64,000 nucleotides of DNA from Sphingobium abikonense NBRC 16140 (GTDB lineage: Bacteria; Pseudomonadota; Alphaproteobacteria; Sphingomonadales; Sphingomonadaceae). A program made the position numbers and the translations under genes. Below are positions 30,758 through 40,309 of this stretch, in pieces. Under the pieces are notes generated by a model, which saw only the letters and a program-made list of their open reading frames with translations, ran no database searches and was not told the DNA's origin. How positions within the stretch are numbered: the stretch's first letter is position 1; each line of letters opens with the position of its first letter. The DNA lies in assembly GCF_001598335.1 (NCBI RefSeq), contig NZ_BCYT01000001.1, positions 124,001-188,000 of the forward strand, given 5' to 3'.

Positions 30758-31417
30758 ATGACTGCGGACTTCATGACCATCGACGCGTTGCTCGTCGGCA
30801 CGCCCGTGCCCTTTCGCGGCGAAGCCTATAGCGCCATCGCCAAACAGCCCGTGACGGGGCCGGTCCGCATCGGCTGGGGCGGGCTGGAAGGGGACGCCGT
30901 CGCCGACCGTGTCCATCATGGCGGCTGGGACAAGGCGATCCACCTTTACGCGCAGGATCATTATGCTTGGTGGCGTGCGCGTCTGCCAGGCCACCAGCTG
31001 CTCGATGCTCCTGGCGCCTTTGGCGAAAATATAGCGGCGCGGGGCCTCACCGAATCGCAACTCTGTCTGGGCGATCGCTTCACGCTCGGCAGCGCCGTGG
31101 TGGAAATCAGCCATGGCCGCCAGCCCTGCTGGAAACTCGACCATCGCTTCGGCGCTCGCGACGTCATGGCGACGATCGTCAAAACCGGCCGTTGCGGCAT
31201 CTATTGCCGCGTCATCCAGGAAGGCGAGGTGGAAGCGGGGACCCGCATGACCCTGCTCGAACGACCCTTTCCGCAATGGCCCATCGACCGCCTGTTCCGC
31301 CTGCTGATCAGCGGCGGTCACAAGGGTGATCCCGCCGGCCTGCGCGCGCTCGCGGACATGCCGGTGCTGGCGGAAACATGGCGCGACCGCGCGCGCAAGC
31401 TGGCCCCCACCGGTTAG
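30758..31417 (+). CDS. MOSC domain protein, YiiM type
   Basis: This 219-residue protein has a single MOSC domain, the fold that binds or transfers sulfur and reduces N-hydroxylated bases with the molybdenum cofactor. The YiiM-type landmarks are GLEGDAVADRVHHGGWDKAIHLY (split here by position), FGENIAARGLTE, the Cys in SHGRQPCWKLDHRFG and GRCGIYCRVIQEG. Three ATGs compete: 30722, 30758 and 30773. I use 30758, since a hairpin abuts the first. It is followed by the sirtuin gene on the same strand. Confidence 0.88.
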   Translation: MTADFMTIDALLVGTPVPFRGEAYSAIAKQPVTGPVRIGWGGLEGDAVADRVHHGGWDKAIHLYAQDHYAWWRARLPGHQLLDAPGAFGENIAARGLTESQLCLGDRFTLGSAVVEISHGRQPCWKLDHRFGARDVMATIVKTGRCGIYCRVIQEGEVEAGTRMTLLERPFPQWPIDRLFRLLISGGHKGDPAGLRALADMPVLAETWRDRARKLAPTG

Positions 31418-31488
31418 GCTGTCGGCATCTTACCAAACGCGCCTGATAGTGGCAGCGCCATGGCTTCTCTTGTAAGCGGAAGGCCATC

Positions 31489-32193
31489 ATGCAGAAAGAC
31501 GCCATCAACTCCATCGTCATCCTGACCGGCGCCGGCATCTCGGCCGAAAGCGGCCTCGCGACATTTCGCGGTCCTGATGGCTTGTGGGAGGGGCATCGGG
31601 TCGAAGACGTCTGCACGCCCGAGGCGCTGGCGCGGGACGCGGTGCTGGTCCACCGTTTCTATGACGAACGGCGCGCCAAGCTGGCGCAGGTGTCGCCCAA
31701 CGCCGCGCATCAGGCGCTGGCGCGGCTGGATGCGCGATGGGCTGGCGATCTCTTGATCGTCACGCAGAATGTCGACGACCTGCATGAGCGGGCGGGGGCG
31801 AAGCGGTTGCTTCACATGCATGGAGAATTGAAGTCCGCCCTGTGCGCCGCCTGCGGGGAAGCTGCGCCCTGGTCGGACGCCCTGCCGCCCGCTTCGGCCT
31901 GCGCCAGATGTAACGAGCCGCGATTGCGTCCCGATATCGTCTTTTTCGGCGAGATGCCCTATCGGATGGATCGGATCTACGAGGCGCTCGAAAACGCGGA
32001 CCTGTTCGTGTCGATCGGCACGTCGGGCGCGGTCTATCCTGCCGCCGGCTTCGTGCAGACCGCCCGCGCCGTTGGCGCGCGCACCATCGAGCTCAATCTG
32101 GAGCCTTCGGCAGGTAGCGCGCTGTTCGATGAAACCCGACTCGGCCCCGCGACGCGACTGGTGCCCGATCTGGTCGACGCGCTGCTGGCCTGA
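31489..32193 (+). CDS. cobB: NAD-dependent protein deacylase, Sir2/CobB family
   Basis: This 234-residue sirtuin removes acyl groups from lysines using NAD. Motifs are ILTGAGISAESGLATFRG, TQNVDDLHERAG, LHMHGEL (catalytic His) and zinc cysteine pairs CAACGE and CARCNE. VFFGEMPYRMD and SIGTSGAVYPAAGF follow. A Tyr-x-x-Arg in HRFYDERRAKL matches the class III signature that favours succinyl or malonyl lysine. Acetyl-CoA synthetase is a common target in bacteria, but none is encoded here. Confidence 0.95.
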   Translation: MQKDAINSIVILTGAGISAESGLATFRGPDGLWEGHRVEDVCTPEALARDAVLVHRFYDERRAKLAQVSPNAAHQALARLDARWAGDLLIVTQNVDDLHERAGAKRLLHMHGELKSALCAACGEAAPWSDALPPASACARCNEPRLRPDIVFFGEMPYRMDRIYEALENADLFVSIGTSGAVYPAAGFVQTARAVGARTIELNLEPSAGSALFDETRLGPATRLVPDLVDALLA

Positions 32194-32229
32194 ACGCACT
32201 ACGGCAAGGGGTGTCGCTCCCGAACGGGC

Positions 32230-33276
32230 CTAGGCGAGCGGAGGGTGCTCACCCTCCGCGCCATTGTCGCGATACAACAACATCACCGATCCATCCTCGC
32301 CATCCACGACCCGGATCGGCAGCGTCAATTGCAGCGCCGACAGGAATTCCTGGCTATCGGTGGTGCGGAACCGACCGCCGATTCGCAGCGCAGACACGCG
32401 GGTATCGCCGATCAGGATGGGCGTCTTGCGATAGCGGTTGAACTCGTCCGCCGCCTGCTCGACGGTTTCGCCGTCCAGTTCGACCATCTGGTCGCGCCAG
32501 GCCGTGCGCTGCTCGACGATCTTGGATCCCAACCGGGTGAGCGAGATGCTGCGCGGCTGGATCACCGCGCCACTGCCAGCCGCCACCTTTTGCAAGGGGC
32601 TGTCGCCACAATGGACGCTCACTTGGCCATGCGTGACGGTCAGCTCCACCAACGATGGCCGCATCCGAACGTTGAAGGCGGTGCCGACCGCCCGGATGAC
32701 CGCGGCGCGCGCTTCGACGTCGAACGGGCGCTCGGGGTCATGGCTGATTTCGAACGATGCCTCGCCCTTCATCAGGCGCACCTTGCGGCCATTGCTGGTG
32801 AATCGCGCCTCGACCTCGCTATCGCTGTTGAGGTGGAGGATGGACCCGTCCTCCAGCGCGATGTCGCGCATCTGGCCCACGCCCGTTTCGTATCGTTCCA
32901 CCCCACTGAACGTGCGCACGGTCACGATCGCGGCGAAGACGAACAATAATATGGCGACACCGGCGGCGACCATGATGTTGCGCGACAGGCGGCGCTGGTC
33001 GGCTTCGCTGATGATCTGCTGTATCGGCGGCAGCGTGATGTCGGCGGCTGCGCTTTTCAGCCGTTCCGATGCCTCCCAGGCGGCTTCCGCGCGGGCAAAG
33101 GCGACGGCATGGCGGGGATCGGCCTCGATCCAGGCGCAGATGGCCGCTTCGTCGTCCGGGCTGGGGTCGCTGTTAAGCCTGGCCAGCAGGCGCGCGGCTT
33201 CCGCCTCGATCGCGTTCCTGTCCGCGTAGCTTGAACCTGGTTCCGACGCCTGCACGTTCGAAGTCCGTTTCCTCAC
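32230..33276 (-). CDS. FecR-type anti-sigma factor / signal transducer
   Basis: This 348-residue inner-membrane protein has the DUF4880-like N-terminal domain (AARLLARLNSDPSPDDEAAICAWI over about 28-52) and one membrane helix (about 103-122, MVAAGVAILLFVFAAIVTV). The periplasmic FecR domain shows RLMKGEASFEISHD and RPFDVEARAAVIRAVGTAFN, and a C-terminal secretin/TonB short N-terminal-like part follows (LPIRVVDGEDGSVMLLY). It holds the ECF sigma factor until an outer-membrane receptor signals. GTG at 33276 is used, overlapping the sigma gene by 104 bases. Confidence 0.9.
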   Translation of the reverse strand: MRKRTSNVQASEPGSSYADRNAIEAEAARLLARLNSDPSPDDEAAICAWIEADPRHAVAFARAEAAWEASERLKSAAADITLPPIQQIISEADQRRLSRNIMVAAGVAILLFVFAAIVTVRTFSGVERYETGVGQMRDIALEDGSILHLNSDSEVEARFTSNGRKVRLMKGEASFEISHDPERPFDVEARAAVIRAVGTAFNVRMRPSLVELTVTHGQVSVHCGDSPLQKVAAGSGAVIQPRSISLTRLGSKIVEQRTAWRDQMVELDGETVEQAADEFNRYRKTPILIGDTRVSALRIGGRFRTTDSQEFLSALQLTLPIRVVDGEDGSVMLLYRDNGAEGEHPPLA

Positions 33277-33778
33277 GTTCCGCCCAGGCCCGCATAACTA
33301 TTGCGATTGCTTTGGCCAGATGTTTTTCAACCGTTGAAACGGACAGGGACATTTCGTCCGCTATTTCCAGCATCGATTTTTCATGGATGCGTCGCAGGAT
33401 GAAGACGCGGCGGCATTGCGGCGGCAGCGACTCGACGATGGCTTCCACTTGGCGCAGCGCCTCGCGGGCATGGAGTTGCGCCTCGATATTATTCTCGCCA
33501 CCCAGCAGTTCCAGGTCGGCGATCGTCTCGAAACTCACCACCTTGTTACGGCGGGCGGTGTCGATGACCAAATTGCGGGCAATCGTGAACAGATAGGCCC
33601 GGCCCGTCGTCACATTTTCCCAATTTTCCGTGGCATAGGCGCGGGCCAGAACCTCGGCGACCATGTCTTCCAGTTCATGCGTGGACGGCAATATCCGCCG
33701 CAGACGGCCGCGAAGCGCAGCCTCCTGTGGCAATATGACCGTTTTGAACCATTCCAGTTTGGCGCGAACCCGTTGCAC
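33173..33778 (-). CDS. ECF sigma factor, FecI type
   Basis: This 201-residue sigma-70 family regulator has region 2 (HELEDMVAEVLARAYATENW and YLFTIARNLVID) and region 4 (LPPQCRRVFILRRIHEKSML, then MSLSVSTVEKHLAKAI). The GTG start has AGGGGG at 5 bases. The product runs about 30 residues past region 4 into an Arg/Gly-rich tail, which overlaps the FecR gene by 104 bases. FecI/FecR pairs normally serve a TonB-dependent receptor, but none is adjacent. Confidence 0.92.
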   Translation of the reverse strand: MQRVRAKLEWFKTVILPQEAALRGRLRRILPSTHELEDMVAEVLARAYATENWENVTTGRAYLFTIARNLVIDTARRNKVVSFETIADLELLGGENNIEAQLHAREALRQVEAIVESLPPQCRRVFILRRIHEKSMLEIADEMSLSVSTVEKHLAKAIAIVMRAWAEREETDFERAGVGTRFKLRGQERDRGGSRAPAGQA

Positions 33779-33965
33779 ATGGACCCCCTGATCGTTGTCA
33801 GCCGCGCCTCTCCCGATTTCTTTTATCTGTCATAGTTCAATCATGGATGCAGGGGCCTGTCCACCCGATCGGAAGCCTATTTTTAACGATCGACCCAAAA
33901 GTTCCAAATCCGGGTAAATTTATTATTCCGATGTGGCATATGGCGCACAGTTGATGCGCCGGGCC

Positions 33966-34163
33966 TCAATCGGGCGGCGGCGGCAGCTCGGTCGGTGCCT
34001 GATCGGGCTGGTCATAATCGGGCGCGACCGGCGCGATTTCGTCCGGCTCCGTCATCGGCGTTTCGGCTGGCCGGTCGGGTACGGGCATTTCATCGGGCGA
34101 CTGCGGTTCGATCCGGTCCGGCGGCGGGACGGCGGCGGGGTTCGGGTCGGGCTGGGTGGCCAT
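33966..34163 (-). CDS. Small acidic proline-rich protein, 65 residues
   Basis: From ATG 34163 (AAGGA 7 bases upstream) the frame encodes MATQPDPNPAAVPPPDRIEP and continues with Pro, Asp and Glu repeats to LPPPPD. The composition (mostly P, D, E, A) suggests an unfolded cytoplasmic protein. I do not recognise a named family. The good ribosome binding site supports translation. It is divergent from tRNA-Leu. Confidence 0.65.
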   Translation of the reverse strand: MATQPDPNPAAVPPPDRIEPQSPDEMPVPDRPAETPMTEPDEIAPVAPDYDQPDQAPTELPPPPD

Positions 34164-34290
34164 GTCACTTTCCTTGTCGATAGCTGTCATCACCGTTACG
34201 CATGGCGCGTTCAGCCAGTTCCGCCGTCTGATCCACTATCCCTTGCCACTGCCCCCGCTTTTCTCTATGCCGCGCCGACCGGCGACCGAT

Positions 34291-34375
34291 GCGGGCGTGG
34301 CGAAACTGGTAGACGCGCCAGATTTAGGTTCTGGTATCGCAAGATGTGGGGGTTCGAGTCCCTTCGCCCGCACCA
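34291..34375 (+). tRNA. tRNA-Leu (anticodon TAG)
   Basis: This is a type II tRNA of 85 bases with a long variable arm. Acceptor stem GCGGGCG pairs with CGCCCGC, the anticodon loop is TTTAGGT, the T-loop is TTCGAGT and CCA is encoded. It lies 69 bases before tig. Confidence 0.97.
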
Positions 34376-34444
34376 GTGCGCCAGGCTTTCGGGCCATCGC
34401 AGGCGCCACCGAAATTCAGCTGAAGAAAGCGTTTGAGAGAAGAG

Positions 34445-36052
34445 ATGCAGACTGTCGAGACGTTGAACGAGGGCCTGAAGCGCGCCTACACCGTGACCAT
34501 CACGTCGAAGGATATCGACGCTCGCGTTGACAAGGAAGTGAAGGCGATCGCGCCGCAGGTGCGGATGCCCGGCTTTCGCCCCGGCAAGGTGCCGGCCAAC
34601 CTGGTCAAGAAAATGCACGGGGAATCGCTGCAGCGCGATGCGCTCAACAACAGCATCCAGGACAGCATTCAGAAGCTGATCGCAGACCAGAAGCTGCGTC
34701 CCGCGATGCAGCCTTCGGTCGAGCTGGACGAGAATTTCGAATTCGGCAAGGACGCGCAGGTCAAGGTCGAACTGGAAGTGCTGCCCGAAATCGCGGCGCC
34801 CAGCATCGAAGGGCTGAAGCTGGAGCGGCTGACCGTGGACGTCGCCGACGACAAGGTCGCGGAAGCCGCCGCCCGTATCGCCAGCCAGCAGGGGGCTCTG
34901 GAAGAGCATGCTGACGACCATGCAGCAGCCGAAGGTGACACGCTGGTCATCGACTTCGTCGGCAAGGTCGACGGCGAAGCCTTTGAAGGCGGCAGCGCGG
35001 AAGATATCCGCCTGAAGCTGGGTTCGGGCCAGTTCATCCCCGGCTTCGAAGAGCAGCTGACCGGCGTCAAAAAGGGTGAGGAAAAGACGATCGACGTCAC
35101 CTTCCCCGAAGATTATGGCGCTGAACATCTTGCCGGCAAGGCCGCGACCTTCGACGTGACGGTCAAGTCGGTGCTGAACGGCGACAAGCCCAAGGTGGAC
35201 GAGGAATTCGCCAAGTCGCTCGGCCTGGAAAGCCTCGACAAGCTCAATGAACTGCTCAAGGGGCAGATCGAGCAGGAGCATAACGGCCTTACCCGCACGC
35301 ATATGAAGCGCAAGCTGCTTGATCAGTTGGCCGCCAACCATGATTTCGACGTGCCGCCCAGCATGGTGGAAGCCGAATTCAACCAGATCTGGCAGCAGCT
35401 TCAGCATGAAGCCAGCCATGAGGAAGACACCGAAGCGGCGCTCAAGGAAATGGAAGCCGAAAAGGACGATTATCGCGCCATCGCCGTGCGCCGCGTCCGC
35501 CTTGGCCTTCTGCTTTCGGAAATCGGCCAGGCCAATGGCGTGACCGTGTCGGATCAGGAAATGAACCGCCTTATCATGCAGGCCGCGCAGCAGTACGGTC
35601 CGCAGGATCGCGAGCGCTTCGTCCAATATGTCCGCCAAGACCCGATGGCCGCCGCGCAGCTGCGCGCGCCGCTCTATGAGGACAAGGTCGTCGACTTCCT
35701 GTTCGAAAAGGCGGACATCACGGATCGCGCCGTGACCCGTGAGGAACTGGAAGCTGCGATCGAGGCGGAGGATGGCGACATCAAGCCGCATGTCCATGGC
35801 CCCGACTGCGGTCACGACCATGACCACGACGAAAAGCCTAAGGCGAAGAAGGCGGCGCCCAAGAAGAAGGCCGCCGAGCCTGCCAAGGCTGACGAAGACG
35901 CAGCGCCCGCCGCCGAAGAAGCGCCTGCCAAGAAGCCGGCCGCCAAAAAGGCTGCGGCCAAGAAGGACGAGGCCGTAGAGGCCGACGCCGCGGCGCAGGA
36001 AAAGCCGAAGAAAAAGGCTGCTCCCAAGAAAGCCGCTGCCAAGGCTGAATAA
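34445..36052 (+). CDS. tig: Trigger factor with long His- and Lys/Ala-rich tail
   Basis: This ribosome-bound chaperone and prolyl isomerase is 535 residues here, against a usual 430-450. The ribosome-binding loop is PGFRPGKVP (GFRxGKxP). The FKBP-type PPIase domain spans about 155-245 (DTLVIDFVGKVDGEAFEGG) and the helical C-terminal domain follows to about 445. The extra tail from about 449 starts with a His/Cys cluster (HVHGPDCGHDHDHD) and continues as a Lys/Ala/Pro-rich, histone-H1-like sequence. The start is ATG 34445. A strong terminator ends the gene. Confidence 0.95.
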   Translation: MQTVETLNEGLKRAYTVTITSKDIDARVDKEVKAIAPQVRMPGFRPGKVPANLVKKMHGESLQRDALNNSIQDSIQKLIADQKLRPAMQPSVELDENFEFGKDAQVKVELEVLPEIAAPSIEGLKLERLTVDVADDKVAEAAARIASQQGALEEHADDHAAAEGDTLVIDFVGKVDGEAFEGGSAEDIRLKLGSGQFIPGFEEQLTGVKKGEEKTIDVTFPEDYGAEHLAGKAATFDVTVKSVLNGDKPKVDEEFAKSLGLESLDKLNELLKGQIEQEHNGLTRTHMKRKLLDQLAANHDFDVPPSMVEAEFNQIWQQLQHEASHEEDTEAALKEMEAEKDDYRAIAVRRVRLGLLLSEIGQANGVTVSDQEMNRLIMQAAQQYGPQDRERFVQYVRQDPMAAAQLRAPLYEDKVVDFLFEKADITDRAVTREELEAAIEAEDGDIKPHVHGPDCGHDHDHDEKPKAKKAAPKKKAAEPAKADEDAAPAAEEAPAKKPAAKKAAAKKDEAVEADAAAQEKPKKKAAPKKAAAKAE

Positions 36053-36077
36053 GGCTTTCGCATAGCAGCGGATGCTC

Positions 36078-36118
36078 AAGCGCCTGCGCTTCCTCCATGG
36101 AAGCGCGGGCGCTTTTCA
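36078..36118 (+). terminator. Rho-independent terminator of tig
   Basis: A 14-bp stem (AAGCGCCTGCGCTT with its partner, one G-U pair) and 9-base loop end in TTTT. It sits 25 bases after the tig stop and shows that the next gene must start further downstream. Confidence 0.85.
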
Positions 36119-36200
36119 TTTCGGCACCGGCATGGCAGATGAAATCTTAAACATGATGCGCCATGGCTGTCGCACGCATCAGACAGGGCATGATCAGGCG

Positions 36201-37175
36201 ATGAAGGAATTTCCCGCAGTGAACAGCGAAACGGGCGCGGCCGCCCCGCGCATCGCCGTGCTTCTGCCCTGCTATAATGAGGCTGGCGCGATCGTGCAGA
36301 CGGTGGAGGATTTCCGCCGTGCCTTGCCGCATGCCGACATCTATGTGTTCGACAATAACAGCAGCGACGGCAGCCGCGAACTGGCGGCCGGGGCAGGGGC
36401 CATCGTCCGCCGCGTCGCGCAGCAGGGCAAGGGCCATGTCGTGCGCCGAATGTTCGCGGACGTCGACGCCGACATATATGTCATGGCCGATGGCGACGCG
36501 ACATATGAGGCGGCCGCCGCGCCGCGCATGGTGGCGGCCATGCTGGAGGATAATCTCGACATGGTCGTGGGCAGCCGCCGGGACGAGGTGGAGGCGGCCT
36601 ATCGCCGGGGCCATCGCTTTGGCAACTGGGCGCTCACCACCCTGCTCAAGCAGCTGTTCGGGCGCAGCTTCACCGACATCCTGTCGGGCTATCGCGTTTT
36701 TTCCCGCCGCTTCGTGAAAAGTTTCCCCGTTCTGTCAGCGGGCTTTGAAATTGAAACGGAAATGTCCGTCCATGCGCTGGAATTGGCCATGCCCGTCGCC
36801 GAAGTCGTCACCGCCTATGGCGCGCGCCCGGAAGGATCGGTCAGCAAGCTCAGCACCTATCGCGACGGCTTTCGCATCCTGCGCACGATCATCACGCTCT
36901 ACCGGATCGAGCGGCCCATTCTCTTCTTCGGGATCATCGCCGCGCTGCTGGCCGTGCTGGGCCTGGCGCTCGCCGCGCCGCTCATCGTCACCTATCTGGA
37001 AACCGGCCTTGTCCCGCGCTTTCCGACGGCGATCCTGGTGACGGGCCTCATGATCCTCGCCACCCTGTCCGCCATGTGCGGCCTCATCCTCGATACTGTC
37101 GTGCGTGGCCGGCGGGAGGTGCGCCGGCTCTCCTATCTGGGCTTCCGTGCGCCGTCCGACTACGCCCGGCCCTGA
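36201..37175 (+). CDS. Glycosyltransferase family 2, dolichol-phosphate-mannose-synthase-like
   Basis: This 324-residue GT-A enzyme begins MKEFPAVNSE and has RIAVLLPCYNEAGAI, VFDNNSSDGS, the DxD metal site in YVMADGDATYE and FTDILSGYRVFSRRFV. Two C-terminal membrane helices (about 236-260 and 270-300) anchor it. The family transfers a hexose to polyprenyl phosphate or a lipid. I chose 36201 because the tig terminator lies at 36078-36118. It and the HdeD-like gene lie between tig and clpP, and its last 16 bases overlap hdeD. Confidence 0.9.
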   Translation: MKEFPAVNSETGAAAPRIAVLLPCYNEAGAIVQTVEDFRRALPHADIYVFDNNSSDGSRELAAGAGAIVRRVAQQGKGHVVRRMFADVDADIYVMADGDATYEAAAAPRMVAAMLEDNLDMVVGSRRDEVEAAYRRGHRFGNWALTTLLKQLFGRSFTDILSGYRVFSRRFVKSFPVLSAGFEIETEMSVHALELAMPVAEVVTAYGARPEGSVSKLSTYRDGFRILRTIITLYRIERPILFFGIIAALLAVLGLALAAPLIVTYLETGLVPRFPTAILVTGLMILATLSAMCGLILDTVVRGRREVRRLSYLGFRAPSDYARP

Positions 37176-37768
37176 ACCGTCCTGCGCAGGCGAAAAGCCA
37201 GGACGATCAGCACCACGCCGGACAACAAGGCATAGGCGCCGATCGCCCATCCCAGCGACAGGATGCTGACGACCGGATTGAGCGTGAAGAGGATGATGAT
37301 GCCGATGCCCAGCGCCAGCGTCAAAAGCCCGTTGAGCGCCAGCAGCCATTCGCCCTCGATCTCGTCGCGCAACCGGATCGCCGCGGCGATTTCCAGCATC
37401 CCCGCCAATATCGCCCAACCAGCGACGAAAAACAGCGTCAGCATCGCATAGCTGACCGTCGCGGCCAGTGGCATCACCACGAACAGCACGCCTAGCGCGA
37501 TGCCCAGCAAGCCGCGCACCAGCATCGCGATCCAGTGCGCGCCTTCGCCCGCGCGCCGGATCGCGGCGATGGCCGAAAACACCCCGTCGACAAAGGCATA
37601 GACCGCAAACACCATGGTGAAGGCGACCAGCGCGGTGAAGGGATAGAGCATCGCGACAATGCCCAACAGCACGCCGATAACCCCGCGCGCCAGCAACGCC
37701 TTCCACCGGGACGAATAGGGCCAGCGTCCGCCGGCCATGGTGGCAAAGGGTGGGGACGGATCGGTCAC
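37160..37768 (-). CDS. HdeD family acid-resistance-type membrane protein (DUF308)
   Basis: This protein of about 202 residues has six hydrophobic helices arranged as repeated pairs (for example GVIGVLLGIVAMLYPFTALV and GLLGIALGVLFVVMPLAATV), the HdeD/DUF308 pattern. E. coli HdeD supports acid resistance at high cell density, but most homologues are untested. TTG at 37786 is possible. I prefer GTG at 37768, which has AAGGA at 7 bases. It is convergent with the GT2 gene, with a 16-base overlap. Confidence 0.87.
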   Translation of the reverse strand: MTDPSPPFATMAGGRWPYSSRWKALLARGVIGVLLGIVAMLYPFTALVAFTMVFAVYAFVDGVFSAIAAIRRAGEGAHWIAMLVRGLLGIALGVLFVVMPLAATVSYAMLTLFFVAGWAILAGMLEIAAAIRLRDEIEGEWLLALNGLLTLALGIGIIILFTLNPVVSILSLGWAIGAYALLSGVVLIVLAFRLRRTVQGRA

Positions 37769-37894
37769 GCGCTGTTCCTTCGACAATATGCTGGCCGATC
37801 AATAGATGGCGCGATGGTTGGTTCCCCCTTGAACCCGCCGCTTTTTGTGCCGATGTAGGGCTTGGGCAAAAGCAACTTCCCGGAAAAGAGAAAA

Positions 37895-38530
37895 ATGACC
37901 GATATCATGTCCGACCCCATGGCCGCGCTGGTCCCCATCGTCATCGAACAGTCGAATCGCGGCGAGCGCAGCTTCGACATTTATTCGCGGCTGCTGCGGG
38001 AACGGATCATCTTCGTGACGGGCCAGGTCGAAGATCATATGGCCTCGCTGATCGTCGCGCAGCTGCTGTTCCTGGAATCGGAAAATCCGAAGAAGGACAT
38101 CTGGATGTATATCAACTCGCCTGGCGGGGTGGTGACGTCCGGCATGGCGATCCACGACACGATGAAATATATCCGGCCGCAGGTCGGCACGGTCTGCATC
38201 GGCCAGGCCGCATCCATGGGCAGCTTCCTGCTCGCCGCCGGCGAACCGGGCAAGCGCATCGCGCTCAGCAACGCGCGCATCATGGTGCACCAGCCTTCCG
38301 GCGGCGCGCAGGGCATGGCCTCGGACATCGAGATCCAGGCCAAGGAAATCCTGCGCATCCGCCGCCGCCTCAATGACCTGTATGTCAAATATACCGGACG
38401 GTCGCTGGAAGAGGTCGAGAAGGCGATGGACCGCGACACCTTCCTCGAAGCGGACGAGGCCAAGGCTTTTGGCCTGGTTGACGAGGTGTTTGATCGCCGC
38501 CCGCAAATGGCGGATCCCAACGAGGCCTAA
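37895..38530 (+). CDS. clpP: ATP-dependent Clp protease proteolytic subunit ClpP
   Basis: This 211-residue serine protease forms the tetradecameric chamber that works with ClpX. The catalytic Ser is in [14 protein letters not shown] and the His in [11 protein letters not shown]. The Asp lies in the later [16 protein letters not shown] region. It starts [16 protein letters not shown] at 37895, after AAGAGAAAA. The longer TTG frame from 37862 adds an unlikely leader. clpX follows with 141 bases between. Confidence 0.97.
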   Translation: MTDIMSDPMAALVPIVIEQSNRGERSFDIYSRLLRERIIFVTGQVEDHMASLIVAQLLFLESENPKKDIWMYINSPGGVVTSGMAIHDTMKYIRPQVGTVCIGQAASMGSFLLAAGEPGKRIALSNARIMVHQPSGGAQGMASDIEIQAKEILRIRRRLNDLYVKYTGRSLEEVEKAMDRDTFLEADEAKAFGLVDEVFDRRPQMADPNEA

Positions 38531-38671
38531 AGACTATCTTTACCGCGGTGCGTCACTTTCCCCCCTTGTGAAACGGACGTGCCGCGGGCTAGAAAGGCCT
38601 TTGGACCAGAAAAATCCCCCGCCGGCGCGGATCTGGTGATTAACTTCCGGGGGGGATAGAGAGAATGGCGA

Positions 38672-39940
<1,269 letters not shown>

Positions 39941-39974
39941 TCGTTATCAGCGCTGACAAGCCATAAATTTACGG

Positions 39975-40004
39975 AAAGCCGGCAAGCGATTGCCGGCTTT
40001 TCTC
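39975..40004 (+). terminator. Rho-independent terminator of clpX
   Basis: AAAGCCGGCAA pairs perfectly with TTGCCGGCTTT over a GCGA tetraloop, followed by a T-rich stretch. Confidence 0.88.
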
Positions 40005-40309
40005 ATTTTGCTTCGCCCTCGCACAAATAATTCCGCTGCGTTGCAAAATTGCATCATACGCCTGATACTGCTCTCAGTTCCCATAATGTCACTAAATTTC
40101 AATATATTGGCGTAATAGGGGCGCTGCCGCTGATCCAGTCCGGGCGGGCGGCGGGGGGATTGTGACAATCCTGATGATGCGCTGTAACAAAACTGCAAAA
40201 GGAGCATCACAGGGGCGACGCCAGAAGCCGTAAAGAGCGGCGTCAGCTTGAGAGAGCAAAGCAGTTTGAAGCGTGGCGGACGCCACTCTTGCAAAGGAAC
40301 AAGGGTCAA
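40005..40309. other. Control region of the TonB-dependent receptor
   Basis: I see no gene in this stretch. It is AT-rich in its first half, then holds a Pho-box-like direct repeat at 40182-40199 and a long leader rich in A and G up to the receptor start. The ribosome binding site is AAGGAACAAGGG. Confidence 0.5.
40182..40199 (+). promoter_or_regulatory. Pho-box-like direct repeat
   Basis: CTGTAAC and CTGCAAA are separated by AAAA, so the copies are 11 bases apart, the spacing of PhoB half-sites (consensus near CTGTCAT-4-CTGTCAC). The second half is a weak match. It lies about 110 bases before the receptor start. The assignment is tentative. Confidence 0.3.

Noticed and set aside
36735-37802. 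Open frame covering GT2 and the HdeD gene on the minus strand
   Set aside because: It overlaps two supported genes in other frames, and the HdeD frame has the hydrophobic pattern while this one does not.
38531-38671. Heat-shock (sigma-32) promoter between clpP and clpX
   Set aside because: CTTGTG and a downstream GCTAGA can be forced into a -35/-10 pair, but the -10 does not match the consensus (CCCCAT-like), so I do not call it.
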